A DNA stretch of 64,000 nucleotides from Paenibacillus sp. XY044 (GCF_002257645.1 NZ_NQMO01000005.1:496001-560000); one strand, 5' to 3'; shown: positions 33,417 through 44,083, numbered from the stretch's first letter. The notes: generated from the letters alone by a model not told the origin. Numbers and translations: made by a program.

Positions 33417-35150
33417 TTATTTCGCGTCTACCCACCAGTTGTTCAGGTGGAAGAAGTATCCGTAAGCCAAGGAGGATTCAGGAGCATCCTCTTCCGCAAA
33501 TTTCACCTTGTTGTTATACGCGGTTGGCGTACCGTATTGGTACATGAACACGTATGGAAGGTCTGTAGAAATTTCTTGACCGATTTGTTTGTAAATCTCT
33601 TTACGCTTCTCTTGGTCTACGACAGCCGTTCCTTCTTCCCACAGCTTGTCGAGCTTTTCATTTTTGTAGAAGCCTTGGTTCTGGCCGTTTGGCGGGAAGA
33701 ACTTGGAGCTAAATGTAGATTCTCCATCCGGATCCGGGTTGTTCAAGGACCAGCCCATCAGGATCGCTGGGTATTTACCTGGAGTCAGGTTTTGGTCAAC
33801 CCATGCAGCGAAGTCCAGTGCTTTAGGCACCACTTCGATACCTACGTCCTTCAGGTTTTGCTGGATAACGCTCGCCACTTGCTCGCGGCGGCTGTTACCC
33901 GAGTTGTATTGAAGCTCGAAGGAGAAACGGTGTCCGTCTTTCGTCAGGATGCCGTCGCTGCCTGCAGTCCATCCATCTTCAGCCAGCAGCTGCTTCGCTT
34001 TTTCCGGATCAAAGGCATAATTGACTGCCGCATCGCCCGGATCTGCCCAGGAACCTGGCAGGAACGGAGCGTTCATCAGCTTGCCTGTGCCTTTCAGAAC
34101 GTTGTCGATCATACCTTGACGGTTGAGCGCGTAAGCGACCGCCTGTCTTGTTTTTTGTCCGGCCCAAGGTACGAATTTGTCCTTGAAGTTGTCCGGGTTA
34201 AAGTTGAAGCCGAGGTATTCGTATTGCGGACCTGGCTCCTGGATAACTGTCAAGCCGTCTCTGCTCTTCACAGCTTCGACTTGGGTTACCGGGATACCGC
34301 CGAGAAGGTCAACGTCGCCTTTGATAAGGGCTTGAACTTCTGTGTTTTGGTCGGCATAAATTTTATATACGATCTTGTCGATATGCGGAGCCGGACCCCA
34401 GTAATTCGGGTTCTTCTCGAAGGACAGATATTGTTTCTGTTTCCACTCTTTCCATACCCATGGTCCGCTGGAAACGGTTTTGGCAGGGTCTGTACCGTAG
34501 ATGTTCTTTTGAAGTTCTTCCGGTTTAACATCTTTCAAGATATGTTCTGGAACGATTTCAGTAGCCAGAACGTATTGGAATGGAGCGTAAACAGATTTCA
34601 GCGTAATTTTAACCGTGTGCTCGTCAACAGCTTCAATGTTCGTTACTTTATCAAAGCCGGTGATGCCCGGCGAACCCACTTTAGGATCACGAATGGAATT
34701 AAACGTGAATACAACGTCATTAGCCGTAATCGGTTGTCCGTCACTCCATTTCGCAGTGTCTTTCAGTTTAATCGTGTATGTGAGCCCGTCTTCAGAGATC
34801 GTCATTGGCTCAGCAGCAATAGACCAAGCCTCAGCCGCTACTTCACCTGTGCGGTTAATGTCAAACAATTTCGCATACATGAACTGTACCGCATCGCCAG
34901 AAGCCGTATCTTGAACGAAAAGAGGGTTGACACTAACGATATCGGAGAAGCTTCCGTAAGTCAGCGTTCCGCCGTCCACCGGACCGGTCGCCTCTTTAGT
35001 TCCTTCCGTGCCCGTAGTTGTAGACGAATCTGTGTTACCCTCGTCTTTAGGTGTGCTGCTTGCATCGTCCTTGCTGCCGCAGCCTACGAACACTGTGCTG
35101 ATTACCGATAATGAAACGAGTAATGAGAGCCACTTTTTCTTACTTGTCAT
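33417..35150 (-). CDS. Peptide-binding lipoprotein (DppA/OppA family)
   Basis: A 577-residue extracellular substrate-binding protein of family 5. The signal peptide ends in a lipobox (VFVGCGSK), followed by a disordered Ser/Thr/Glu linker and the SBP_bac_5 domain with the YAEAWSIAAEPMTISEDGLTYTIKLKD-like signature region. ATG 35150 is selected because GGGGAGG lies 10 bases upstream; the ORF extends to 35213 without a signal peptide. It captures di- or oligopeptides for the DppBCDF complex. Confidence 0.92.
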   Translation of the reverse strand: MTSKKKWLSLLVSLSVISTVFVGCGSKDDASSTPKDEGNTDSSTTTGTEGTKEATGPVDGGTLTYGSFSDIVSVNPLFVQDTASGDAVQFMYAKLFDINRTGEVAAEAWSIAAEPMTISEDGLTYTIKLKDTAKWSDGQPITANDVVFTFNSIRDPKVGSPGITGFDKVTNIEAVDEHTVKITLKSVYAPFQYVLATEIVPEHILKDVKPEELQKNIYGTDPAKTVSSGPWVWKEWKQKQYLSFEKNPNYWGPAPHIDKIVYKIYADQNTEVQALIKGDVDLLGGIPVTQVEAVKSRDGLTVIQEPGPQYEYLGFNFNPDNFKDKFVPWAGQKTRQAVAYALNRQGMIDNVLKGTGKLMNAPFLPGSWADPGDAAVNYAFDPEKAKQLLAEDGWTAGSDGILTKDGHRFSFELQYNSGNSRREQVASVIQQNLKDVGIEVVPKALDFAAWVDQNLTPGKYPAILMGWSLNNPDPDGESTFSSKFFPPNGQNQGFYKNEKLDKLWEEGTAVVDQEKRKEIYKQIGQEISTDLPYVFMYQYGTPTAYNNKVKFAEEDAPESSLAYGYFFHLNNWWVDAK

Positions 35151-36113
35151 GTACCATTTTCCTCCCCTTTGTGATTTGAAAAATAATGGCGTCCCGCATA
35201 GAAACGAGAACAACCCAAGACCTCTCCAATGGTCCCAGCGAATCTAGCCGTGAGAACCATCAGGGACTTTACACCTACTTCGGTTACCGTAACAGACCCC
35301 CGAATGACGTTGAAACAACTCCCCCTCTTGTAGACCTTTCATATTGCAACAAGACGACGGTAGCAAAGTAAAGCAATATATTAAAAAATAATATATCCAG
35401 ATGTAAGGCAGGACCGTTGCGGGATCGTGCAGGAATAAAGAACGGTAGATTCCGCGATGCTGGCTGCGAGATGCATTATAGCGCAATAAAGCATTAATGC
35501 TTTAAATGACCATCGGTCAATTTGAATCAGCAAAAAGGACTATATTTGAAATGGTTAAAACTTCCTAATAAATTTAATGTAAATAATACGTGTAAATTAA
35601 TATCACGTCAATATTTTTTTTAGGCAGTTTTAATATATTTTTTAAAATGGCTAAAAATAAGCTGTATCAATGGGATTTTGATGAAAGAGGCGATCCGTTT
35701 TCACCAAATTTTAATGTTAAAATCAGGAAGGTTTGATGTCCGGAAAATCCATCTTTTAAAAATGATTAAATTATAAACCGCTTACATTGCGAATATATAA
35801 AAAAGCGTGTCAGGTTCTGTGACATGTGAGTGAGGTGTCTTGTAATTTATGGAAGTCACAGACTAACAGCATAGGAATCTTCCGAATCATTTCGTGCTAT
35901 TCAACAATATATTACGTTCAAATTTACTGGAACGGAAATCATCTGTCAATTAAAAAATAGCAGGGAATTCTGGGAAATAGATGGGAATTTAAATATTTTA
36001 ATTGTCAAGGAGCCGGGGCTGCCGGAGGGGGAAAAAGCCCCCCTCACACCCCTATTATAAATCACTTTTTCAATAAATCTATTAAAACCATTTTATTCCA
36101 CACAACTAACAAA
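35151..36113. other. Long AT-rich gene-free interval before the peptide operon
   Basis: About 960 bases without a gene. The part next to dppA (35200-35350) is a structured leader: GTCCC and ATGGT can each pair with parts of a downstream GGGACCAT, giving alternative folds. The middle (35360-35990) is very AT-rich. Near 36017-36047 a G/C hairpin (GAGGGGG/CCCCCTC) lies past the alpha-mannosidase gene but lacks a T-run. Confidence 0.5.
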
Positions 36114-38858
36114 CTAGCGCTCAATACCTATCGATACGATTTCGCACGGTCCTGCTTCCAGCTCATAAGACTCAGATACCTGTTCTACCGAAGCGCCTTC
36201 CGCCTCTTCCAAAATGGTCGTTTTATATACACGGCTCACCGATTGAGGCAGTTCTACCCGAAGGCGGGCAGGCTGTTGTTTCATGTTGTACCAGCGAACA
36301 ATATGGTCTCCGGAATCCTCATTAACCGTCCATGCAGAGAAAGCGACTCCCTCTCCACCCCAGGCAAAAGGAGTATGCGCCGCAGACAGATCGCCGGAAT
36401 GGATTCCGGTTTGCACGCTTGTCCACGGAATTTGGAATTGGTAAGCTTCCGCGTAAGCTCCGGACTCCTCCCCGCGGCCGTCGTGCGGGATAATTTCAAG
36501 CTGAACGGCATGTTCGCCAAGGCATTGTGCCTCCGGCGTCGGGAACCAGCCCCAGTCGCCAAGCTCGCCTACCGAACGCAGCAGGGTGACCGCAATGGTA
36601 TTCCGGCCGTCCCGCAAAACTTCATACTCGTTCAAGCCAAGGTTGGCTACCGCCAGACCGGCCGCTTCCCCACTCACATCGACAAAAGCCTGCTGATGTT
36701 GGGCGTTGCTCGGATTTTGCCACTCGATTGTGGGCTCATTATCCCGTGTTACGATTTCAAACATGGAATCCACGCGGTGCCGGCTGGCTTCAATATTGGT
36801 CGGCAGGAGTACACGGACGCGGTGATCCTTGGCCTGGTTGTTAAACGAGGCCTCGACCATAACGCCCTTGCCGTCTTTCTCCAGTCTAACCAGGGTACGG
36901 ATCTTCATCGGCACGGTTTCTTTCACCCTTTGAGCTTTGCGCTCCGGATAATAGACCACTTCGATCTGCTCCTTCTGAAGAAGCTCATCAGCCGATGCGG
37001 GCACCTCCCAGTCATGAACGATTTCGAGCGTAGCACGGTAAGGGGTATCCTCCAGAACCCGGATCGATGCTTGTACATCGCGCGTCGTCAGTGGAGTTTC
37101 ACCTTCAGGCTGCTTGTACATGTATTCGTTGCCGATGTCCCCGGTATCCTCATAAATGAGCAGGTCGCGGTATTCGCGTCCGTTTCGCTTATCGGTTACC
37201 GTAAGGCTTCCGTTCGGCTGAGCCGCTACCCGCAGGTTGTTATTTTCCAACACGTTGTCCCCGGTGATCAAGGATGCCGGAGCATTCGCCGATGGCTGCG
37301 CCGCTGCCTGACCGGATACGAGTGCGTACGCCCGAAGTCCGTGCGCTGGAACAGCGTCCGCCTGCAGCGTAATCCGCACTGCACGCGCCATATATGGCTG
37401 ACGGAACCGGTCATCCGGCAGATCGTAGCCGAAACGCTGGCCCAGGTCCTCCAGCGTAAATGGCACCGGCGTACCGTCCGGGCCTAGTACCACGCGATCA
37501 CCCAGCTCGAGCGCCTGAATCCGGCGGCTGATTTCATCCAACGGAATTCCGTCGCGGAAGTAAATCCGCTGAACGTCCAGTTCGATGGATACCGTGCCGG
37601 TCCGCTCCCATCCGGTGGTGTTGAACACCACAAACGGCAGCGCATCTTCGCCGAACTGCGCGAAGGACGACGTATCTACCGCATCGGCCACTGCCCGCTT
37701 GCTGTCTTCAATGATCGACTCCGCCACATCGCGGCTCTTCGCAAAGCGGGTTACCATCTCGCTGTGAACCTCATCAACGCTGCAGCCGCAAATGCTGTCA
37801 TGCGGGTGGTTCTGCATCAGCGTTTTCCATGCATACGTAAACAGATGATGCGGATAAGCCTGACCGATCAGGTGCGCATACGCCGCAAGCGGCTCGGCTA
37901 CCTTTTCCAGCAGTGCTTGTCCGAGCTGGTTCATCTGCTTGAGATATACCCGGGAAGATGCCGTGTTCACAAGCGTCCCCCATCCATCGGTCCGCTGGCT
38001 TCGAAGCTCACCCCGGACTACGGACAGCTCGTTCTCTTGATGGCCTTTTACCGATTCCAAATACTGCGGGAAGTTCGAATGGACGAACTCTATGTCCGGA
38101 TACAGCTTGCGTGCCGTCTCCAGCGCCTCAGCCAAATCGGTCTGGATCGGCTGGTGATCGCAGCCGTTCATGAAGAGAAGCTCCGGCGTCGATGCATACT
38201 TCTCGGCGTCCGCCAGCTTCCGGTCCCAGAATGCCTTCGCCTCTTCGGGATCGGCCGGAATTTCATTGCCGTTGCTGTACCAGTTGGCAAATAGAATGCC
38301 AAGTACCTTAGAGCCGTCCGGCCCTTCCCAGATGAGCTCAGAGAAGGAAGACTCATATTCGGAGTCGGCAACGGTATTGTTAAAGCCGGTCGGTTTGACG
38401 CCGCGGCCGAACAAGGCGTTATCGATGCCGGATTGACGCATCAGCTGCGGTGCCTGGCCGACGATGCCAAAGGTATCGGGGAAATATCCCACCTTGGAAA
38501 TTTGCCCGTAGCGGCGGGCGTCCTTATGGCCGATCTGCATGTTGCGGATGTTGGCCTCGCCGCTGGTCAGGAACGCATCCTGCAGAATATACCATGGGCC
38601 GATGAAGATGCGGCCTTCGCGGATGTATTTTTCGAGCCGCTCCTTCTTCTCGGGGCGCACCTGAAGGTAATCCTCCAGAATGATCGTTTGTCCGTCCAGG
38701 TAGAAGCTCTTATACTCGGTGTCGTTCTCCAATGTATCCATAAGCACGTCCATCAAACGAATGAGACGGACATGATGTTTTTCATATGGCAAATACCATT
38801 CCCGGTCCCAGTGGGTATGGGAGATGATATGCGCAGTTCGTTTCGGCTTAGTTGACAT
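36114..38858 (-). CDS. GH38 alpha-mannosidase (mannosylglycerate hydrolase-like)
   Basis: A 914-residue glycoside hydrolase of family 38. The N-terminal zinc and catalytic motifs are HTHWDREW (H14, H16, D18) and the nucleophile D128 in GYFPDTFG, followed by the mannosidase middle helical domain and a beta-rich C-terminal half. No signal peptide, so it acts on imported substrate. GGAAAGGAG precedes the ATG. It belongs to the mannoside locus but is separated from it by 680 bases, so it may have its own promoter. Confidence 0.9.
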   Translation of the reverse strand: MSTKPKRTAHIISHTHWDREWYLPYEKHHVRLIRLMDVLMDTLENDTEYKSFYLDGQTIILEDYLQVRPEKKERLEKYIREGRIFIGPWYILQDAFLTSGEANIRNMQIGHKDARRYGQISKVGYFPDTFGIVGQAPQLMRQSGIDNALFGRGVKPTGFNNTVADSEYESSFSELIWEGPDGSKVLGILFANWYSNGNEIPADPEEAKAFWDRKLADAEKYASTPELLFMNGCDHQPIQTDLAEALETARKLYPDIEFVHSNFPQYLESVKGHQENELSVVRGELRSQRTDGWGTLVNTASSRVYLKQMNQLGQALLEKVAEPLAAYAHLIGQAYPHHLFTYAWKTLMQNHPHDSICGCSVDEVHSEMVTRFAKSRDVAESIIEDSKRAVADAVDTSSFAQFGEDALPFVVFNTTGWERTGTVSIELDVQRIYFRDGIPLDEISRRIQALELGDRVVLGPDGTPVPFTLEDLGQRFGYDLPDDRFRQPYMARAVRITLQADAVPAHGLRAYALVSGQAAAQPSANAPASLITGDNVLENNNLRVAAQPNGSLTVTDKRNGREYRDLLIYEDTGDIGNEYMYKQPEGETPLTTRDVQASIRVLEDTPYRATLEIVHDWEVPASADELLQKEQIEVVYYPERKAQRVKETVPMKIRTLVRLEKDGKGVMVEASFNNQAKDHRVRVLLPTNIEASRHRVDSMFEIVTRDNEPTIEWQNPSNAQHQQAFVDVSGEAAGLAVANLGLNEYEVLRDGRNTIAVTLLRSVGELGDWGWFPTPEAQCLGEHAVQLEIIPHDGRGEESGAYAEAYQFQIPWTSVQTGIHSGDLSAAHTPFAWGGEGVAFSAWTVNEDSGDHIVRWYNMKQQPARLRVELPQSVSRVYKTTILEEAEGASVEQVSESYELEAGPCEIVSIGIER

Positions 38859-39540
38859 AGAAATCGGGTCTCCTTTCCTTGGGCTGCTCGTTCCTCATCG
38901 GAACGTTCATCCCCTACACAGATAAGCATATTGGGCCGAGGCCCAGATCCATGGCCAGGCCTTGCCCTGGATAAATTTGCACCATCATGGATGGCACAAT
39001 GCTGGCATAAATAACTTAGGGAATGACCATGTCCGTCCGCCAGTGTCCATCCATCGTGTACAAATTAACATTCGAAGTAAGTCTTCAATACAACCTATAT
39101 ATAATGGAAGAAAAAATTTTGACGATCCGTAAAACAGACGATTTCTGCAGGCCCGCACCTTCGGTTCAAGACCAAAATATCCCCCTCACGGTTGCCCAGT
39201 TTTGGTGGTCAATCCCAGGGTTCTCTCCATATAAGTGGACACTCTGACACTATGATCCGAAAGTTCAGCAGTCACTGCCAAATGCCTTTAGCTTAGTGAG
39301 GGAGCGGACTTCTTCCCGGCCCCTTACCGGTTGTTAAAAACAAGTGTCCACTCATAGTGGACACCCCTCCGTTCTCGATACGGCAGCGGAAAGGCGCAGG
39401 ATCCCTGGATCCCGCACCAAAATTATCCTTTTCCCCTGCCTTACAAGGATTGGTTTGATACCCGGCCCGTTCGGCCGGGCGACTGCATCCCTGAAAATTT
39501 CCGGCCAATGTCTCAACCGTATTGTACCGAATTAACGCCC
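38859..39540. other. Gene-free interval inside the mannoside locus
   Basis: No convincing gene. It contains three copies of the 9-mer AGTGGACAC or its complement (39234-39243 and the hairpin at 39344-39364), a perfect CCCGGCC/GGCCGGG stem at 39461-39479, and a TATATA-rich stretch near 39093-39101 related to the 10571 repeat. It must carry the promoter of the GH38 gene at 38858. Confidence 0.5.
39344..39364 (-). terminator. Terminator of the GH operon
   Basis: GTGTCCACT-CAT-AGTGGACAC, a 9-bp perfect stem, followed on the minus strand by TTGTTTTTAAC. It lies about 180 bases after the stop of the glycosidase at 39541. Confidence 0.6.
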
Positions 39541-42500
39541 TTAGTCCACTTGGATGTCAACCTCTTCCGGACGGTAAACGGCCGTAATGCTTCCTTTCCG
39601 ATCGGTGGCAAACAGCACGCTGCGGTCGTTTTCCAGCGTAAAGCTGTAGACGGCTCCGGTTTGCGGGTCCTTGACCTGTACCGGGGCATCCCAGCCGAAT
39701 TCGGAGACGAACACGTACAGGCTGCCGTCCTTGAAGCTGAGCTTCCGGCCATAAACGCCCGGCAGGTCTCCGCCGGCCAGCCACTCGAGCTCGCGCTCCA
39801 CGCCGGCTGCGGCAGCCGCGTACCGGTACAGCTCGAGGATCGGCTCGTCGCGGCCGTTCAGTTCGAGCGGGAGCGGGCTCCAGATGAGCCGGCCTTTGCC
39901 CAGCGGCACATCCACGAGGGCATCCATGCTGCCGCTATTGCCTGCAGCCGGGATTTCCTTGGCCACCTCGGCGATCCGCCGGTGCCCGAAGGATACCGGC
40001 AATGCGCGGCCGTTCAAGCCGAGCATTTCCTCCCGGCGCACGTTGCCAAGCCGGCGCTCGCCGAGAACGGCGTCCAGCCGCGTCGTCGGCCGCCAGTAGG
40101 CGTCAAGGCCGAGCGGGCCGGTGGCGAGCAGCGTCGCGCCGGTGTCCTTGACGAGCTCCAGCAGCTCGTCCAGTGCCCGGCTGTCCATGTTATGCGGGCT
40201 CGGCAGCAGGATCAGCTTCGGCGCCTTCTGCCGCAGGGCGTCCAGATGGTATTCCGACGCCGCGCGGAACGGCAGCTTCAGGTCATAGGCCAGCAGCCGG
40301 GTCAGCCGCGTCGTTGACTGAAACGCGAATGCGCGGTTCGAGAAGTCGTTGGAGTACGGGAAGACAGCGACGATGTCCTCGAGCTCCCGGTCCGTAAACA
40401 AGTCCCGCGTAGCCGCGATGAAGCGTCCAAAGTCGTAGGACACGTCCGCTTCCGGCTTCTCCGTGCCGTCGGCGCGGAGCGCTCCGATATGCGATTCGTT
40501 GGCGTTGTCCATATAGAAGTTCGTATTCCAGATCCAGTGGATCGCGCCGGCCCCTCCTGTCGAGAAGGCATAGGCGTATTTCCGTTCCAGAATGCTGCGC
40601 AGCTCGGCCTCCGACCGCTTGGAGCGGCCATCCGGCGTCTCTACGTACATAATACCGGTCTCCTGGATCAGATTCGGCTTATCCGGCGTTTTGGTGAAAA
40701 TGCCGTCCCATACCAGATAGTCGTTCAGCCACCAGGAGTGCACCGTCGTATAATCGACGGCTTGCTCATAGAAGAACGGAGACGGACGCTGGGCGCCGAG
40801 AGCTTCGTCCTGCCCGACCGTCACCAAATGATCCGGGCACAGCTCCTTAATCGTGCCGACGAGCTGCTCCGCCCACCGATTGTGCATATCCATCGAGAAC
40901 AAGCAGTAATCGAGCCATCTTGTTCCCTTCTTCGCTTTGTGCATATCCTGTACGTCGAAGTTGATCTCTTCCGCTTCCGGAATGGCTGCCGAAGCAAAGT
41001 CGGGCAGCTGGTCCGGCGTCATGTTCCATGCTTCCTGAAGGCTGCGGATATCGCCGTGGCGGCGCTCCAGCCACTCCACAAATGCTTGGTGCTCAAACGG
41101 ATCCCGGGCGGAACGCGGTCCATCCGAGAAAATCCGCGGCGGATCGAACATCGACGGTTCGTTGATCAAATCCCAGTCCACATGCGTCGTGGCCGTGTGG
41201 CGGCTGACGATGCTGCGGATGAAGCGTTTCTGGGCCTCGACGCTTTGCGGGTCGAGATAAGGATTCAACCCTTCCCACGTCTCCGGCGTAAAGGAAAAGA
41301 ACGTAAAGGTCACCTGCAGGCCGTGGCGCTTCGCCGTCAGGAAGAAGGCGTCGATCGCACGCAGCACTTCCTCCGAGGCATGCCCGTCGACCTGCATCAT
41401 ATTCCGGTAAGCCGTCCAAACACCGGTACGGATCCAGTTGATTCCCGCTTTGGCCATCTGGGCCATGTCCCGCTCCCAGACGTCCACGTTCGGCAGGAAC
41501 AGGAACTTCCGGGCCACGTCGGAGGTCATGTACGTCATGCCCACGACGGGCAGCGGCCGCCCGTCCTTGATGAAATAGTCGCGGCTGCGGGTAATCGGCG
41601 AGCCCTCGGCCAGAAGGAGGTCGTCACGGCCCCAGAAGCCCTGGCGCAGCACGCGGACCTCACCGTCCGGTCCCTCCGCGCGGCACACGATGCGGTACAG
41701 CCCGCTCTTCACGGCCAGCGGCACCGGAATGCGCACAAAGTTTTGTTCCTTCGTCACCTGCGCCTGGAACTGGTGGTTCCAGGCCTCTCCGCTTCCGCCC
41801 TCATGGCGGACTTCCAGCTCGAAGCTCCACAGTTCAGGCGCCGTGCTGCGCGATTCCCCGCGCTGCAAAATCTGCGTCTGCAGCGTCAGCACTGCGTGTT
41901 CCCCGGCTTCGTACGAAGCGTAATTCGGCTTCAGCGACAGCTCGGTCACGCCCCGGGCGCAGAAACGCGCCCAGTCGATCAGGTGCGAAGCACCCTTGCC
42001 GCTCCAGAACGTTTCGGTCAGCGGCAGGAACACGAACATCCAGCGTGATCCGGCGAACGTCACGCGGGAGTTCTCCCACAGCACGACCGGCGCGGCGATC
42101 TCCCGTCCTTCGGCGCTGATGCCTGTAAGCAGCGGGTAGATCTGCGTGCTCATCGGGCCGGCTGAGCCCATCTGCTGCGGCAAATCGGCGCTTTTGGTCG
42201 TATGCGGCACCAGGTTCCAGGCATCCGCCAGCTCAAACAGGCCTTCTTGGCCGTCCAGCAGCGGGATGCGGGCCGAAACGGCGAGTTCCGTCACCTTAGC
42301 GGTGTCCACCCGCAGCGCTTCGTGAATATATAGTTCCTGATGGTAACCGGTTTGCTCAGTCTCCGAAATCCAAGACCCGTTATCCCGTACCACAGGAATT
42401 TTAAAAGGCGCCCCGCCCGCGCTGATCAGGCTGCCCCCCCGATGCAGGAAGGCGGAAATCTCCGTCCAGACGGTCTTTGGAAAATAAGGCGCGTGTAAAT

Positions 42501-42657
42501 TGACAAAACAACCCTGATCCAGTCCGCGAAGCGCATTGGCCAGTTCTTCGGCGCGAACGACCGCCACTTCTGCAGCATGCTGGAAATCCCCAGCCTGCGG
42601 GAGCTTGCCCGCAGCCGGGAAATCCGGATCGCACAGAATGATGATATGGCCGCTCAT
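39541..42657 (-). CDS. Large glycoside hydrolase, GH42/GH5-like barrel, family not assigned
   Basis: A 1038-residue protein. The N-terminal ~235 residues resemble an amidotransferase-like domain, then come a beta-sandwich (about 240-345) and a TIM barrel (about 365-760). The likely acid/base is E500 in WDLINEPS and the likely nucleophile is E666 in LIQETG. A second Rossmann-like segment (about 800-880) and a C-terminal beta domain follow. The two glutamates place it in clan GH-A (retaining). Context suggests a beta-mannosidase or similar. Its ATG overlaps the GH125 stop. No signal peptide. Confidence 0.75.
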   Translation of the reverse strand: MSGHIIILCDPDFPAAGKLPQAGDFQHAAEVAVVRAEELANALRGLDQGCFVNLHAPYFPKTVWTEISAFLHRGGSLISAGGAPFKIPVVRDNGSWISETEQTGYHQELYIHEALRVDTAKVTELAVSARIPLLDGQEGLFELADAWNLVPHTTKSADLPQQMGSAGPMSTQIYPLLTGISAEGREIAAPVVLWENSRVTFAGSRWMFVFLPLTETFWSGKGASHLIDWARFCARGVTELSLKPNYASYEAGEHAVLTLQTQILQRGESRSTAPELWSFELEVRHEGGSGEAWNHQFQAQVTKEQNFVRIPVPLAVKSGLYRIVCRAEGPDGEVRVLRQGFWGRDDLLLAEGSPITRSRDYFIKDGRPLPVVGMTYMTSDVARKFLFLPNVDVWERDMAQMAKAGINWIRTGVWTAYRNMMQVDGHASEEVLRAIDAFFLTAKRHGLQVTFTFFSFTPETWEGLNPYLDPQSVEAQKRFIRSIVSRHTATTHVDWDLINEPSMFDPPRIFSDGPRSARDPFEHQAFVEWLERRHGDIRSLQEAWNMTPDQLPDFASAAIPEAEEINFDVQDMHKAKKGTRWLDYCLFSMDMHNRWAEQLVGTIKELCPDHLVTVGQDEALGAQRPSPFFYEQAVDYTTVHSWWLNDYLVWDGIFTKTPDKPNLIQETGIMYVETPDGRSKRSEAELRSILERKYAYAFSTGGAGAIHWIWNTNFYMDNANESHIGALRADGTEKPEADVSYDFGRFIAATRDLFTDRELEDIVAVFPYSNDFSNRAFAFQSTTRLTRLLAYDLKLPFRAASEYHLDALRQKAPKLILLPSPHNMDSRALDELLELVKDTGATLLATGPLGLDAYWRPTTRLDAVLGERRLGNVRREEMLGLNGRALPVSFGHRRIAEVAKEIPAAGNSGSMDALVDVPLGKGRLIWSPLPLELNGRDEPILELYRYAAAAAGVERELEWLAGGDLPGVYGRKLSFKDGSLYVFVSEFGWDAPVQVKDPQTGAVYSFTLENDRSVLFATDRKGSITAVYRPEEVDIQVD

Positions 42658-43973
42658 AGCAGACCATCCTTCATAGCCTTATACACGAGCTGGGAGAACA
42701 GGCTGTTGGACCAGGCGAACCATTTTCGCGTAAAAATGGTCGGATCGTCGGCATGGAAGCCTTCATGCATAAAGCCTGTATCCGCATCGGTAGCTTCCAG
42801 CATGGAGATCATCTCCAGCTTCTCTTCGGCCGTCTGGGCGGTTAAGCCCTGCATGGACAAAGCCATATGCCAGATATAATCCTCCGGCGTATGCGGGCTG
42901 CCGATACCCTTGGCCGCCTTACCCTCGAAGTAGAACGGATTTTCCTTGCTAAGCGCAAACCGTCTCGTATTTTGATAAATCGGATCGTCGGCCGTCGTGT
43001 ATCCCAGGTAAGGGATGGACATCAGGCCCGGCGTACCGGCGTCGTCCATCAGGCAGTAATTGCCGAAGCCGTCGGTCTCGTACGCGTAAATCGGCCCGAA
43101 CTGCGGATGGCGGTAAATGCCGTACAGCTGAATGCCATAGTTGACCTCGATCTCCAGTTCCTTGAGCTCAGCCAGCATGTCCATGTCGCGGAAGACCCAT
43201 TCGGCGAATTCCTGCATCTGGCGAAGCGCCACGACCGCAAACATATTGCCCGGAACGTTGTAATGGAAGTCGCATGCGTCGTCGCTGGAGCGGAAACCCG
43301 ACCAGATCATGCCCGTATAGTTGACCGGCATACCCATTCCGTTATTACGCAGCGAGTCGGTCAGAATGCCGTTGTTGCGCGTGAAACGGTACGGAGACTT
43401 CTCGAAATGGTGCTGCTCCGTTTTGAACACGTCGATCATAGCGTGCATAGCTTTTTTGAAATTGGCATCGAAAATATCGGTCAGCTCGGTTTCCTTCCAA
43501 TACAGGTACGCCAGACGAATGACGAAGCACAGCGAATCGATCTCGAATTTGCGCTCCCACACCCAAGGGGACATGTCCGTTTCGTCGGTCGTGTTCCAGT
43601 GCCAGTCATTGGCCGATTCATTGAACGCATTGGCGTACGGGTCGATCAGGACGTACTGCACGTGGCGCTTGATCAATCCGCTGATAATGCGCTGCAGATC
43701 CTTGTCTTCTTTGGCAAAAGGCACGTAATGGACGACTTGCTCCACGGAATCGCGCAGCCAGGAAGCCGGAATGTCGCCCGTAATGACGAAGGTTGTCCCA
43801 TCGTCCATCAGTTTGGTCGTCGTTTCCAGCGTATTCGGAAAGCAGTTTTTGAACAGCTGCAGCAGCTTCGGCCGGTGGGCCAGCTTCTGCTCGGCTTCTT
43901 TGATTACGTCCTGGATCGCCTGCGGCATCTCCAGCGTCGGCATCGGTATTTTAGGAAGTCTGAATTGTTCCAA
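42654..43973 (-). CDS. GH125 exo-alpha-1,6-mannosidase
   Basis: A 439-residue family 125 (formerly DUF1237) inverting exo-mannosidase, an (alpha/alpha)6 barrel. Diagnostic stretches: TGDIPASWLRDS, NESANDWHWNTTDETDMSPWVWERKFEIDSL and the GMIWSGFRSSDDACDFHYNVPGN segment. The start is TTG with AAAGGGGCG upstream. The gene is translationally coupled to the next glycosidase. It would remove alpha-1,6-linked mannose from N-glycan or mannan fragments inside the cell. Confidence 0.92.
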   Translation of the reverse strand: MEQFRLPKIPMPTLEMPQAIQDVIKEAEQKLAHRPKLLQLFKNCFPNTLETTTKLMDDGTTFVITGDIPASWLRDSVEQVVHYVPFAKEDKDLQRIISGLIKRHVQYVLIDPYANAFNESANDWHWNTTDETDMSPWVWERKFEIDSLCFVIRLAYLYWKETELTDIFDANFKKAMHAMIDVFKTEQHHFEKSPYRFTRNNGILTDSLRNNGMGMPVNYTGMIWSGFRSSDDACDFHYNVPGNMFAVVALRQMQEFAEWVFRDMDMLAELKELEIEVNYGIQLYGIYRHPQFGPIYAYETDGFGNYCLMDDAGTPGLMSIPYLGYTTADDPIYQNTRRFALSKENPFYFEGKAAKGIGSPHTPEDYIWHMALSMQGLTAQTAEEKLEMISMLEATDADTGFMHEGFHADDPTIFTRKWFAWSNSLFSQLVYKAMKDGLL

Positions 43974-44083
43974 AGCGATACGCCCCTTTACTTGGCTGAA
44001 TTGTCGAGTGAAATGATGTCACATCAAATCATGTGTTGCTTGTTGATCTAAAAAAGTTCTATATGTTGTGTTATTCAACCTGC

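Noticed and set aside
33447..35111. Plus-strand frame of about 554 codons opposite the peptide-binding lipoprotein
   Set aside because: Antisense shadow of a gene with a clear lipobox and SBP domain.
35776..35790. CcpA cre-like sequence (TGTAAGCGGTTTAT on the minus strand)
   Set aside because: The last two bases of the consensus do not match, and it is far from any promoter in the interval.
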